NCBI RefSeq assembly: GCF_000745315.1
Contig: NZ_JQNQ01000001.1
Location: 1,798,001-1,862,000, forward strand
Origin: Salegentibacter sp. Hel_I_6
GTDB taxonomy: Bacteria > Bacteroidota > Bacteroidia > Flavobacteriales > Flavobacteriaceae
Direction of reading: 5' to 3'
DNA length: 64,000 bases
Shown here: piece after piece, positions 42,498 to 50,906 of the stretch
Numbering within the stretch: position 1 is the stretch's first letter
How the letters are laid out: each line of letters opens with the position of its first letter
Program-made: the position numbers and the translations under genes
The notes under the pieces: generated by a model
What the model was told of the DNA's origin: nothing
Database searches by the model: none
What the model saw: only the letters and a program-made list of their open reading frames with translations

Positions 42498-43723
42498 AAC
42501 ATTTTACCCTCACAATTCTAATTTATTTTATCAGCTCCCATATTTCTGCCAGTAACAGTCGATATAGGCTAATTTTAACAGGAAATCCTTCATCAAGCAT
42601 AACAATTGCCTGGGATCAAACCTCAGGTAATAATCCAGTTCTATATTTCGGAACAAAAGACGGCGGAAAGAAAATATCCAACTACCCACAAAAAAAAACA
42701 CCTGACCGGGTGAAGGAGTATGGAGGGATGAACAATCATTTTGTTAACCTAACCAAACTTCAATCTAATACTAATTATTATTTCATAATTAAGGATAATG
42801 AGGGTATTAGCGAAAGGTTCTGGTTTAAAACAGCTCCCAGTACCAATAAAAGTATGTCTTTTATTTCTGGTGGAGATTCCCGGAATAACCGAGCTCCTCG
42901 TATTGAAGCCAATAAACTGGTTGCCAAATTAAAGCCCACAGCAGTATTTTTTGGAGGTGACATGACCAATAGTGGTTCGAACACGGAGTGGGTAGAATGG
43001 ATGGATGACTGGCAGCACACTACTTCTAAGGATGGAAGGATGTTTCCTATTTTACCGGCCAGAGGGAATCACGAGAGATCCAATAATTCAGTCTATAACC
43101 TTTTTAATACCCCATCAAAAGATATTTATTATAATATAGTTTTTGGAAGAAACTTATTTTCAACCTACACTTTAAATTCTGAAATAGCAGCTGGAGGAAA
43201 TCAATATACCTGGTTAAAAGACAAACTTGCGAAAGACAATTCCTCCTGGAAATATGTCCAATACCATAAACCAATGAGGCCACATCAATCTCATAAGGAA
43301 GAGGGAAATGACGAATACAATAACTGGGCGACATTATTCTATCATTATCGTGTCGACCTGGTGAGTGAATCAGATTCGCACGTAGTCAAAACCACTTTCC
43401 CTATAAAGCCATGTAAAAAAGCTGAAGCTTGTGAAGAAGGCTTTATCAGGGATGATAATAGCGGAACTATTTATGTTGGTGAAGGTTGCTGGGGGGCTCC
43501 TTTGAGAGCTAATGATGATGATAAAACCTGGACCAGGAAATCAGGTTCGTTCAATCAATTCAAATGGATCACGGTTTCAAAAAAAGAAATTAAACTTCAA
43601 ACAATAATTGTAGATGAAGCCAGTGGAATTTCTGAAAATTCAAACAATGCGGAGGCAGGAAAACTTCCTTTAGGAATAAGCGTATGGGAATCCAGGGAGG
43701 AAGACATTATTGTTATTAAGTAA
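42494..43723 (+). CDS. Secreted purple-acid-phosphatase-like metallophosphoesterase
   Basis: A 409-residue exported protein (signal MKHFTLTILIYFISSHISAS). An N-terminal fibronectin-III-like domain (~22-115, RYRLILTGNPSSSITIAWDQ) of purple acid phosphatases precedes a metallophosphoesterase domain. Metal-site motifs are ISGGDSRNN, FFGGDMTNSG, ARGNHERS, YVQYHKPM and VSESDSHVVKT, the last a variant of GHxH. The ATG overlaps the stop of the GH92 gene (ATGA), showing translational coupling. With that partner, the natural substrate may be mannose-6-phosphate ends exposed on phosphomannan. It could alternatively be a general phosphomonoesterase. Confidence 0.87.
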   Translation: MKHFTLTILIYFISSHISASNSRYRLILTGNPSSSITIAWDQTSGNNPVLYFGTKDGGKKISNYPQKKTPDRVKEYGGMNNHFVNLTKLQSNTNYYFIIKDNEGISERFWFKTAPSTNKSMSFISGGDSRNNRAPRIEANKLVAKLKPTAVFFGGDMTNSGSNTEWVEWMDDWQHTTSKDGRMFPILPARGNHERSNNSVYNLFNTPSKDIYYNIVFGRNLFSTYTLNSEIAAGGNQYTWLKDKLAKDNSSWKYVQYHKPMRPHQSHKEEGNDEYNNWATLFYHYRVDLVSESDSHVVKTTFPIKPCKKAEACEEGFIRDDNSGTIYVGEGCWGAPLRANDDDKTWTRKSGSFNQFKWITVSKKEIKLQTIIVDEASGISENSNNAEAGKLPLGISVWESREEDIIVIK

Positions 43724-44067
43724 AACTTAAAATGCGAATATTAAAAGACGTTGAACTGGTTCGACCTAAATATTTTCACATCTATTCACAGATAAACAAT
43801 GGCAAGTAAATATTTTAAATCTTTAATCCGTTAATTTATAAATTTCCTGAAAAATAGCCAGAATTTTTCAAATTAAACTACTTAAGAGCTGAGAAAACAA
43901 GATTTTTCAAAACTTGCATTTGAATAGCTAAATCGTTTTAGTATATTAGCTTTAATAATTTAGTTAACCACCTGTTTAAAAAATAAAAGGGATCAATCAT
44001 GCGGAGAAGGGACGGGTAGAGTATAAAAAGAAAATTAAAAAAACGAATAACTTATAAATCAATTAAA
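43724..44067. other. 344-bp intergenic region with the Gfo/Idh promoter
   Basis: No gene is visible. The region holds the operator-promoter module at 43927-43958 and a leader of about 110 nt before the oxidoreductase start. Nothing else stands out. Confidence 0.6.
43927..43958 (+). promoter_or_regulatory. LacI-type operator and promoter of the Gfo/Idh-DUF1080 genes
   Basis: GCTAAATCGTTTTAGT (43927-43942) followed by ATATTAGCTTTAATAA. The TTTAGTATATTAGCTTTA block is identical to that before susC, with TAGCTTTA as the probable -7 box. It lies 125 bp before the oxidoreductase start. Confidence 0.75.
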
Positions 44068-45546
44068 ATGAATGAAAAAAATAAGGATTTAAATAAATTT
44101 TCTAGACGAAAGTTTATAAGCCGTACTGCTACGGTAGCTGCGGGTATTTCTATCGTTCCCAGGCATGTACTTGGTGGTGTTGGTTACACGGCTCCCAGTG
44201 ATAAACTTAATATTGCAGGGATTGGTGTAGGTGGAATGGGGCGAGCTAACCTAAGAGAAATAAAAGGGCAGAATATTGTAGCGCTTTGTGATGTAGACTG
44301 GAAATACGCCCAAAGGGCCTTTAATGATTATCCAAGTGCTAAAAAATTCAAGGATTACCGCAAGATGCTTGAAGATATGGGTGATGATATTGATGCAGTG
44401 GTAATTGCCACTCCCGATCATACTCATGCGGTAACAGCTGCTGAAAGCATGAAATTGGGTAAACATGTATATCTACAAAAACCCCTAACCCATTCTATTT
44501 ATGAATCCCGGTACCTGACCGAACTTGCAAAGGAAACCGGTTTGGCAACCCAAATGGGTAACCAGGGACATTCCGGAGAAGGCACCAGGCTTTTCGCAGA
44601 ATGGATTCGAAACGGAGAAATCGGTGATCCTATAGAAGCACACTGCTGGACTAACCGTCCAATTTGGCCACAAGGATTGGAAAGACCGGAAGAAGAACCT
44701 GCAATCCCCTCTACGCTAGATTGGGACCTTTTTATTGGTCCTGCAGAATACCGACCATACCACCCGGCATATACTCCCTGGAATTGGAGAGCCTGGTGGG
44801 ATTTTGGGACTGGTGCATTAGGGGATATGGGATGCCATATTATGGATCCGGTATATTTTGCTCTTGATTTGGATCATCCTACAGCTTTTCAAGGTAGCTC
44901 TTCCCAGGTAAATACGGAAAGCGCTCCAATAGCAGAAAAAGTAATTTATTACTTTCCAGAACAAGCTAAACTGAATAAAATAAAAAGGCCAGAACTAAAA
45001 CTAACTTGGTATGACGGTGGATTAATGCCAGAAAGGCCTGAAGGTATTAAACCTGGAAAAGTTCTTGGGGATAATGACGGAGGAGCTATGGTCGTTGGAA
45101 CCAAAGGAACAATTATTTGCGGAACTTATGGACGAAATCCTTACATCGTTGGAAGAGAAGATAATCCACCACAAACTAAAAAGATAATTCCACGGGTTGA
45201 AACCAGCCATGAGATGGACTGGATTAGAGCCTGTAAAGAGTCTAAAACCAACCGGGTTGAGGCAAGTTCGCACTTCGGATATTCAGGGCCATTTAACGAG
45301 GTGGTAGTCATGGGGAATTTAGCTGTTCGTTTACAGGACCTAAACAAAAAATTAAATTGGGATGGGAAGAATATGAAAATAACCAATATCGGAGATAGTG
45401 AAGAAATCAAAGTTGTAACTACCGATAAATTCACTGTTGTAGATGGAGATCCGAAATTTAATACCCAATATGCTACTATCAATGCGAGGGAAGCCGCTGA
45501 ACAGTACATTAAACACAATTACCGAAAGGGTTGGGAATTATCTTAA
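44068..45546 (+). CDS. Exported Gfo/Idh/MocA-family oxidoreductase
   Basis: A 492-residue NAD(P)-dependent oxidoreductase with a Tat signal (SRRKFISRTATVAAGISIVPRHVLGG). The Rossmann domain shows LNIAGIGVGGMGRANLREI and the nearby NIVALCDVDW. The Gfo/Idh catalytic motif is YLQKPLTHSI (the EKP variant QKP). The C-terminal substrate domain begins near LDWDLFIGPAEYRPYHPAYTPWNWRAWWDFGTGALGDMGCH, with a catalytic-type GCHIMDP. Tat-exported members carry tightly bound cofactor. It is followed after 46 bp by a DUF1080 protein, a pairing known for 3-keto-glycoside pathways. The exact sugar is unknown. Confidence 0.9.
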   Translation: MNEKNKDLNKFSRRKFISRTATVAAGISIVPRHVLGGVGYTAPSDKLNIAGIGVGGMGRANLREIKGQNIVALCDVDWKYAQRAFNDYPSAKKFKDYRKMLEDMGDDIDAVVIATPDHTHAVTAAESMKLGKHVYLQKPLTHSIYESRYLTELAKETGLATQMGNQGHSGEGTRLFAEWIRNGEIGDPIEAHCWTNRPIWPQGLERPEEEPAIPSTLDWDLFIGPAEYRPYHPAYTPWNWRAWWDFGTGALGDMGCHIMDPVYFALDLDHPTAFQGSSSQVNTESAPIAEKVIYYFPEQAKLNKIKRPELKLTWYDGGLMPERPEGIKPGKVLGDNDGGAMVVGTKGTIICGTYGRNPYIVGREDNPPQTKKIIPRVETSHEMDWIRACKESKTNRVEASSHFGYSGPFNEVVVMGNLAVRLQDLNKKLNWDGKNMKITNIGDSEEIKVVTTDKFTVVDGDPKFNTQYATINAREAAEQYIKHNYRKGWELS

Positions 45547-45592
45547 ACAATTTAATTAAGCAATTTACTCTATAATTTAAACCATAAATACT

Positions 45593-46420
45593 ATGAAATA
45601 TCTACCAAAAATCAAAAAGAAAACTATTGCACTACCCCTCTTTCTCCTCGGTGTTATTTTCACCGGGTGTAAAGATCAGAAAGAAGCCAATAACGACAAT
45701 GAAAATGCTGGGATTGAAACTAATTCAGAAGAAGTAGAAGATAAGGCGGGTTTAAATACACTTTCTGCTAAAGAGAAAGAAGAGGGCTGGCAGTTACTCT
45801 TTGACGGAGAAAGTACAGAAGGTTGGAGAGGTTATGGAAAAGAATCGTTTCCTGATGGATGGGTTATTGAAGACGGGGCCTTGAAGGTCCAGGGAAGTGG
45901 TGCCGGCGAAGCCGGTGGTGGTGGTGACATTATATACAAGGATGAATTTAAGGATTTCGAACTTTCCCTGGAGTGGAAAGTTTCGGAAGGAGGAAATAGC
46001 GGGATTTTCTACCTGGCAGAGGAGATAGAAGGCGAACCTATATATACCTCAGCCCCCGAATTCCAGATATTAGATAATGAAAGACATCCTGATGCTAGGT
46101 TAGGAAAAGATGGAAACCGTAAGTCCGCCTCTTTATATGACTTAATACCGGCTGATCCTCAGAATGCCAAACCCGTTGGAGATTGGAATGAAGTGTCTAT
46201 AATTGTATACCGTGGTACGGTAATTCACACCCAGAACGGGGAAACTGTAGTGGAATACCATTTATGGACAGATGAGTGGAAAGAAATGGTTGCAAACAGC
46301 AAATTTAAGGACTGGGAGAACTTTGTGAACGCAGGTGGAGATGATAAGAAAGGTTACATAGGATTACAAGACCACGGAGATGATGTTTGGTTTAGAAACA
46401 TTAAAATTAAAAAGCTTTAA
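45593..46420 (+). CDS. DUF1080 / 3-keto-disaccharide hydrolase-family lipoprotein
   Basis: A 275-residue lipoprotein with lipobox GVIFTGCKDQKEA and an acidic linker (~30-60). The concanavalin-like DUF1080 fold begins EEGWQLLFDGESTEGWRGYG and includes DFELSLEWKVSEGGNSGIFYLAEE, PEFQILDNERHPDA, SASLYDLIPAD and a C-terminal KGYIGLQDHGDDVWFRNIKIKKL. The family name 3-keto-disaccharide hydrolase reflects members that cleave oxidised glycosides. Paired with the preceding oxidoreductase it may split a 3-keto-mannoside (inference). A decayed IS element begins about 12 bp after its stop. Confidence 0.9.
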   Translation: MKYLPKIKKKTIALPLFLLGVIFTGCKDQKEANNDNENAGIETNSEEVEDKAGLNTLSAKEKEEGWQLLFDGESTEGWRGYGKESFPDGWVIEDGALKVQGSGAGEAGGGGDIIYKDEFKDFELSLEWKVSEGGNSGIFYLAEEIEGEPIYTSAPEFQILDNERHPDARLGKDGNRKSASLYDLIPADPQNAKPVGDWNEVSIIVYRGTVIHTQNGETVVEYHLWTDEWKEMVANSKFKDWENFVNAGGDDKKGYIGLQDHGDDVWFRNIKIKKL

Positions 46421-46459
46421 ATACCAGTAATAGGACTATCTCATGAACTGTGTAAATAG

Positions 46460-46493
46460 AAAAATAACAGGGGTCGCGACCCCTGTTATTTTT
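46460..46493. repeat. 34-bp perfect palindrome at the left end of the IS
   Basis: The half-site AAAAATAACAGGGGTCG is followed directly by its reverse complement, with no loop. The outer AATAACAGGGG part is shared with the right terminal repeat of the IS. A run of T follows on the plus strand, so it may also act as a terminator for the DUF1080 gene. Confidence 0.75.
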
Positions 46494-46520
46494 TTGTCTA
46501 ATTTAAAAATTTAACACAGT

Positions 46521-47664
46521 ATGAAAAAAGAAAATTTATTTAGCGATGAATTTTTGAAGCGTTTCAAAAGCGGTAATGGCTTTTTAAAGCGGCAGAAACG
46601 TGACATCAAGAAAATGTTCGAAGGGGAACTCGATGACCATTTTGACTATATTAAAGCCAAAAGTCTGACAATCCCAATACCCGCATTTGGTCAAAAAAAA
46701 GGTACGTACTCCTCTTGGGGAATCCCAGATACAGGTCTCCAGGAACCTTAATACTTCCTTTAATCAGATGATTGTTCCAAACCGTGGGAATATGGTTTAT
46801 GGTATTGAAAATGTCATCGTATCGCTTTATGCCAAAAGAATGAGCAATAGAGATATTGAAAAACAGATCAGGGAAGCTTATAATTTTGAAGTTTCCACTT
46901 CTACTATTTCCAGGATTACCGAAAAGGTCCCTGAAGATATAGTGGCCCTGGCAGAACCGTCTATTAGAACCCGTTTATTTTATTGTTTGGATAGATGGGA
47001 TCGTCTTGAACTCCAAGGTGATCAAAAAGAAAATAAACATAGCACTAGGACTCCGCGGAGATGGTAAGAAAGAAGTATTGGAACTTTGGCTGGGTAAAAA
47101 TGAATCTGCAGCCTTCTGGATGAGTGTCCTTAACAATATAAAACCCAAGGGAGCAGAAGATACACTAATCACGTCCACCGATAACCTAAACGGGTTTACC
47201 GATACCATCAAGAACGTATTCTCTGAGTTCAGAACCCAAATTTGCGTGGTGCATCAAATACGAAATGCCTGCAGGTATGTGGTATGGAAGGACAAGAAAG
47301 CCTTTACAGCAGATATGAAATATATCTATAATACATCAATACACCTAACCAGCAAGATGCCAAAGCTGCACTAAATGATTTTGCAGAGCTATGGGAAGGT
47401 AAGTACTTGTATGCAGAGAAGAGCTGGCGGGACAACTGGGAAGATCTTACCGTATTATTTAAGTTCCCACTGGAAATAAGAAAGATCATTTATACCAAGA
47501 ACCTTATCGAGAACCTCCAAGGGAAAATCAGAAAGTACACCAAAAATAAATTGTCTTTCCTTGTAGATGAGACAGCGATGAGATCGGTATATTTAGCTAT
47601 CAGGAACTGGGGCATTATCTTAAATCAGTTCCTTACGATCTATGAAAAAAGGGTCAGACTTTAA
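46521..47664 (+). pseudogene. IS256-family transposase, frameshifted
   Basis: Four fragments in changing frames (46521-46751, 46687-47067, 47006-47374, 47407-47664) together read as one ~390-residue transposase. The N-terminal part is MKKENLFSDEFLKRFKSGNG, and the middle part is MVYGIENVIVSLYAKRMSNRDI plus STSTISRITEKVPEDI. The region of the first catalytic Asp is damaged (FYCLDRWDRLELQGDQ). The second Asp is in STDNLNGF, and the C-terminal IIYTKNLIENLQGKIRKYTKNK keeps the family block with the catalytic Glu. Three or more frameshifts make it inactive. Confidence 0.88.
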
Positions 47665-47730
47665 AAAGTACAACCCCTGTTATTTTAACTTTACACACTT
47701 TACGGGATAGTGTCCTGAAAACAGAGTTTC

Positions 47731-48549
47731 CTATTTAGCTTTTGAAAACTCCTTATTAGCAAAATCCAACAATAGCGGAAATGCTGGATGTCTCATATCA
47801 TGCCCATATCCATCCAATTCATAAATTTCAATATCCTTATGCCCGTTTATTTTCATCATGCGATGGAAATAAGCGTTTTCCTCGTACCTCCCGAGCATTT
47901 CCAGATCCCGATCCCCGGTTATTAATAAAGTAGGTGGAGCATCTCCCCTTACATAATATAAAGGTGCTAATTCATCAACAACAGGTTTTTCTCCCGGAAT
48001 TCCCCGTTCATTTCTAATTGTAAAATGGGTTATGGTATGTCCGCTAAATGGAATAAGGCCAGCAATTTGATTTGCATCTAGATCGTATTCCTTTAGGTAA
48101 GCTCTATTCATTACACTCATCAAGGCAAGGTAGCCTCCAGCTGAATGTCCAGAAACAAAGATATTCTTCGGATCACCATTATATTTATCAATGTTCCTGA
48201 TTATCCAGGCAATTGCACCGGCAGCATCCCTGATACTGGTTTCAGCATTTACAAGAGGTGAAAGCCTATAACCTACCCCTACCACGCAATAGCCATTTTT
48301 GGTAAGCTGCTTCGGAATTTCTTTTTCTCCTCCTGTAAGTCCGCCCCCGTGAAACCGTATTATGACGGGAGCTTTCTCCCCGGAATCAGGATAGTGAATA
48401 TCTAAAAGGCACATTTCCTTTTGATAATCAGAAGACTCATCTTTTAATATTTCGTGGTAAGCAATATCCTGCTCCTCTGTATAATTTAGCTCCTGGGCAT
48501 TTACCCATATAGGAATTAAAATCAATAAGCATTTGAAGCTCAAATTCAT
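47731..48549 (-). CDS. Secreted alpha/beta-hydrolase esterase (carbohydrate esterase-like)
   Basis: A 272-residue serine esterase with a signal peptide (MNLSFKCLLILIPIWVNAQ). The oxyanion motif is IRFHGGGLTGG. The nucleophile elbow is VSGHSAGGYLAL. The acid is in LLITGDRDLEM and the His in DGYGHDMRHPAF. This matches the BD-FAE/acetyl-esterase type alpha/beta hydrolases found in polysaccharide loci, so it may remove acetyl groups from glycans; the substrate is inferred. It is 132 bp after the GH92 gene, and its stop is 15 bp from the IS end. Confidence 0.85.
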   Translation of the reverse strand: MNLSFKCLLILIPIWVNAQELNYTEEQDIAYHEILKDESSDYQKEMCLLDIHYPDSGEKAPVIIRFHGGGLTGGEKEIPKQLTKNGYCVVGVGYRLSPLVNAETSIRDAAGAIAWIIRNIDKYNGDPKNIFVSGHSAGGYLALMSVMNRAYLKEYDLDANQIAGLIPFSGHTITHFTIRNERGIPGEKPVVDELAPLYYVRGDAPPTLLITGDRDLEMLGRYEENAYFHRMMKINGHKDIEIYELDGYGHDMRHPAFPLLLDFANKEFSKAK

Positions 48550-48681
48550 TATTTAGTAGCTTTAATTAGCTCTCTTGGTCAAAATAAGATCATTACGGAA
48601 CTCTCTGAAGGAATTATCAAAGTACTTTATATTCTATAAATAAAAGACTATCTTTCTCTAAATACCACTCAATACAAGTTA

Positions 48682-50886
48682 CTATTTGGTAATGACCTCT
48701 ACCTCTCCTCCCTTTTGAAACAAATCATGAGAGATAAAGTACCCTTGCAGTTCTGTATCATTTACCATTATTTGTTTAAGAGTTCGACCTTCATTTGCTT
48801 TATTTATCGTAAATGTTTTACCATTAGGCAGGTTCCATAAAACTTTATCAAAAATAGGGACGGTCACCAAATATTCAGGATCTGCCGGGGATAAGGGATA
48901 AAGTCCCATAGCGGAAAAAACATACCAGGAAGACATTTCCCCTGCATCATCCATACCCGAAAGTGCCAGGCCATCTTCTCCTACTCCATAAAAATTTTCC
49001 AAGATATTATCAATTATTTCCTGAGATTTTTCAGGCTTATCAACGAAATAGTAAGAAAATGGAGCCTCGTGAGCAGGTTGGTTTCCATGGGAATACTGAC
49101 CGATAAAACTGGCTACATTTCTTGCAATATGATCTGGGTTCCAGGGCAATGTAAATAATGAATCCAACTTTTCTTCAAAATTATCTGCCCCACCATATAG
49201 TTTCACTAACTCAGGCATATCGTGAGGTGCAAAAAAAGAAACCTGCCAGGCATTGGCCTCGCGGTACATGTATTCATAATAGGGTTGCTCGGTATCAAAC
49301 GGACTAATCCAGTCGCCATTTTCCAGCCTTCCGCGCATAAAATTGGTCGAAGTATCAAAAACGTTTTTATAATTTTTAGATCGCTTTATTAAATCTTCAT
49401 ATTTTTCTTCATCGCCTAAGGCTTTTGCCATTTGCGCTAGAGAGTAATCATCATAGGCATATTCTAAAGTTTTAGAAACACCGGCTTTAGCCTTGGTTTC
49501 TACTTTAGGGTTTTCAACATCAGGATCCGAGATATAACCTTTTTCAATATATTCTTTGATATGAGGCCGGGGGCCATCTTCTTTATAGGCGTTATTCAGT
49601 AGAAGCTCAAAAGCCATTTCTACATCAAATTCGGTATTTCCTCTTAAATAAGTTCCTGCAATAAACGGTGCCGCGTGGTCCCCGTGGAAAAATGTAGGAA
49701 TAAAGCCAGTGTTTTCGCCTTTATCAATTAGGGTTTTGATAATCTCCGTGGTAACATCGGGAGAGACTATACTAAGCAGCACCAGTTTATTTCTGTAAGT
49801 ATCCCAGAATGAAGGATTGGTATAATAATTAAAATCTTTTTTCTGAATTTCTCCATTTACATCTTTATACTCCATATTTACATCACTTCTAAGTGCGGGC
49901 CATAGAAAGGACCTGTAAAACGAAGAGTAGAACATTTCATCCTGTTTCTCGTTACCACCTAACACTTCAATAGTTGAAAGTAATTTTTCCCAGGCATCTT
50001 TCGCCCTGGTTCTTATTTCTTCAAAACCGCTGTCCCCTATTTCTGTTTTCATATTCTCCTCAGCATTACTAACGCTTACAAAGGACAAACCGATTTTAAG
50101 GTTCACAGGACCTGTCCCGTCTTCGAGTATTAAAACAGAGTATCCGTCTTTTTTCCCCATTCCTTTCAAATCCAGCCCCTTGATATTGATATTGGTTTCA
50201 GCATAAAAATGAATTTTGTCGCCCCCGACTTGTTGGAACCCGGATACTGAATTTTCATTCTCCTGCCTAATTTCCCAATCCGATACGCCATGGTTGGCCT
50301 TAGCTAGATCAAAAAGTATTTTTCTATGGGTTTCATTTTCATAAGTATACTCATGGAAACCGCTTCTCAAGGTAGAGGTAAGCCTAACATTCACTCCATA
50401 ATCATCAAGTTTAACTTGGTAGTATCCAGGCGAGGCTGATTCATTCTTGTGAGAAAAGGAAGATTTAAAAGGTGCTTCCGCCTTACCGGATAAAGGAAGA
50501 ATAGGGATATTACATAAATTCCAATGTCCTTTATTTGTATGGGTAAATCCGAGTATTTGAGTATCTTCATATTCGTATCCTGCGCCTGTCCCATATTCAG
50601 TTATTGGGCTAAGTTGGACCATTGCATTAGGTAAAGAGGAACCTGGAAAAACTAATCCTGCCCAAACCCTCCATCCATCTGGCGGAGTATATCCGATAAA
50701 TTCAGGGTCAGTTAAGGGAGCCGTCCCAATAAATGGATTGACAAGGGAGGTATACGATCTATCGATTTTATCAACTTCATCGCTCTCTTTTTCTTTCTTA
50801 GAGGAATTGCAAGAAACAATTAATAGAAATACAAACAATAAAGGAATTTTTCCTGCCAGAAAATAAAGGTGTTTTGGTGGATTCAT
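48682..50886 (-). CDS. GH92 exo-alpha-mannosidase, lipoprotein
   Basis: A 734-residue GH92 with lipobox FLLIVSCNSSKKEKESDE; the charged residues after Cys could direct it to the cell surface. Landmarks are VNPFIGTAPLTDPEFIGYTPPDGWRVWAGL, NPSFWDTYRNKLVLLSIV, the acid segment REANAWQVSF (Glu kept), YSHGNQPAHEAPFSYYF and LSGMDDAGEMSSWYVFSAMGLYP. The N-terminal block is unlike the other five, so linkage specificity may differ. It follows the GH76 gene by 20 bp in the same operon, under the operator at 52142-52157. Confidence 0.92.
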   Translation of the reverse strand: MNPPKHLYFLAGKIPLLFVFLLIVSCNSSKKEKESDEVDKIDRSYTSLVNPFIGTAPLTDPEFIGYTPPDGWRVWAGLVFPGSSLPNAMVQLSPITEYGTGAGYEYEDTQILGFTHTNKGHWNLCNIPILPLSGKAEAPFKSSFSHKNESASPGYYQVKLDDYGVNVRLTSTLRSGFHEYTYENETHRKILFDLAKANHGVSDWEIRQENENSVSGFQQVGGDKIHFYAETNINIKGLDLKGMGKKDGYSVLILEDGTGPVNLKIGLSFVSVSNAEENMKTEIGDSGFEEIRTRAKDAWEKLLSTIEVLGGNEKQDEMFYSSFYRSFLWPALRSDVNMEYKDVNGEIQKKDFNYYTNPSFWDTYRNKLVLLSIVSPDVTTEIIKTLIDKGENTGFIPTFFHGDHAAPFIAGTYLRGNTEFDVEMAFELLLNNAYKEDGPRPHIKEYIEKGYISDPDVENPKVETKAKAGVSKTLEYAYDDYSLAQMAKALGDEEKYEDLIKRSKNYKNVFDTSTNFMRGRLENGDWISPFDTEQPYYEYMYREANAWQVSFFAPHDMPELVKLYGGADNFEEKLDSLFTLPWNPDHIARNVASFIGQYSHGNQPAHEAPFSYYFVDKPEKSQEIIDNILENFYGVGEDGLALSGMDDAGEMSSWYVFSAMGLYPLSPADPEYLVTVPIFDKVLWNLPNGKTFTINKANEGRTLKQIMVNDTELQGYFISHDLFQKGGEVEVITK

Positions 50887-50906
50887 CGTCGTTATAGTTT
50901 GAATTC

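Larger units (their letters stand above)
46433..47715 (+). mobile_element. IS256-family insertion sequence, decayed
   Basis: The left end (GGACTATCTCATGAACTGTG..., 46433 on) and the reverse complement of the right end (GGACACTATCCCGTAAAGTG..., from 47715) align as imperfect terminal inverted repeats of about 40 bp, both running into AAAATAACAGGGGT. Inside is an IS256-type transposase with at least three frameshifts. No target duplication is evident. The right end is 15 bp from the stop of the esterase gene and the left end 12 bp from the DUF1080 stop. Confidence 0.82.

Noticed and set aside
46521..47664. The four overlapping IS256 fragments as programmed frameshifting or four small genes
   Set aside because: IS256 transposases are normally one frame; the fragments change frame at least three times and the first catalytic Asp region is damaged, so this is decay.
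46421..47730. Target-site duplication around the IS256 element
   Set aside because: The 8-9 bp on either side of the terminal repeats (CCAGTAATA on the left, TGAAAACAG on the right) do not match.
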